From Actinomycetota bacterium (lineage in GTDB: Bacteria > Actinomycetota > Acidimicrobiia > IMCC26256 > PALSA-610), in NCBI GenBank assembly GCA_005779395.1, contig SXJP01000008.1, forward strand, positions 16,076-80,075: 64,000 nucleotides of DNA, in the 5' to 3' direction. Numbering within the stretch: position 1 is the first letter of the stretch; the number at the start of each line of letters is the position of its first letter. Under the pieces are notes generated by a model. It searched no databases. It was given only the letters and a program-made list of their open reading frames with translations, and had not been told where the DNA came from. This document shows, one piece after another, positions 63,881 through 64,000 of this stretch. A program made the position numbers and the translations under genes.

Positions 63881-64000
63881 AAGGTCGATGGTTTGAAGAC
63901 TCTGGAGCAGCTCCAACTGTTCCTTCAATGGTCACCTCTCGGTCGTCCGGCGCCTTGAGGGGGGAGCGCCGTTCGTGGCAGGACATCGAGCCCCATGGCG

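Noticed and set aside
1-64000. CRISPR arrays, IS elements, prophage or toxin-antitoxin modules
   Set aside because: No regularly spaced direct repeats, transposases, phage structural genes or TA pairs recognised; the single tyrosine recombinase sits in the conserved xer locus.
1-64000. tRNA genes
   Set aside because: Intergenic regions inspected by eye gave no cloverleaf with GTTCRA T-arm; tRNAscan-SE would be needed to exclude one formally.

Overview
The window looks like a chromosomal segment of a moderately high-GC actinobacterium, probably Acidimicrobiia-like; that placement is inferred from gene content and order only. Positions 1-34 kb carry accessory and metabolic genes: penicillin acylase, a two-component pair, ribB, an SMP-30/CaiB cluster, purK, tandem Gfo/Idh/MocA oxidoreductases with a sugar isomerase, rmuC, a UvrD2-type helicase, galT-galK, two LLM oxidoreductases, an acyl-CoA synthetase, ddl, a PAS-GGDEF-EAL protein and GTP-type pckG. 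Positions 34.4-64 kb are a conserved actinobacterial housekeeping backbone: rpmB, DAK2, recG, rsmD, coaD, DUF177, rpmF, plsX, ACP, rnc, fpg-like, smc, ftsY, ffh, rpsP, KH, rimM, trmD, rplS, DUF2469, yraN, dprA/yifB (inverted), xer, whiG-type sigma, M23-like, rpsB. I see no CRISPR array, IS element, prophage, rRNA or recognisable tRNA, and no obvious new multi-gene defence or biosynthetic system. The best leads are: (i) an ACP homologue in the plsX-rnc slot with Asp where the phosphopantetheine Ser should be; (ii) a ~250-nt inverted-repeat-dense intergenic region (18.63-18.89 kb), a candidate structured RNA; (iii) leader hairpins before an acyl-CoA ligase gene (SD sequestered), rplS and rpsB; (iv) an M23-like/lipase fusion with a degenerate HxH motif; (v) a divergent Fpg-like protein and a DN-for-DD EAL domain; (vi) a 37-aa membrane protein missing from the ORF track; (vii) an rpsB sequence that abruptly stops looking like rpsB near 63,880, possibly an assembly chimera. 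All family calls come from reading translated motifs by eye; no search was run.
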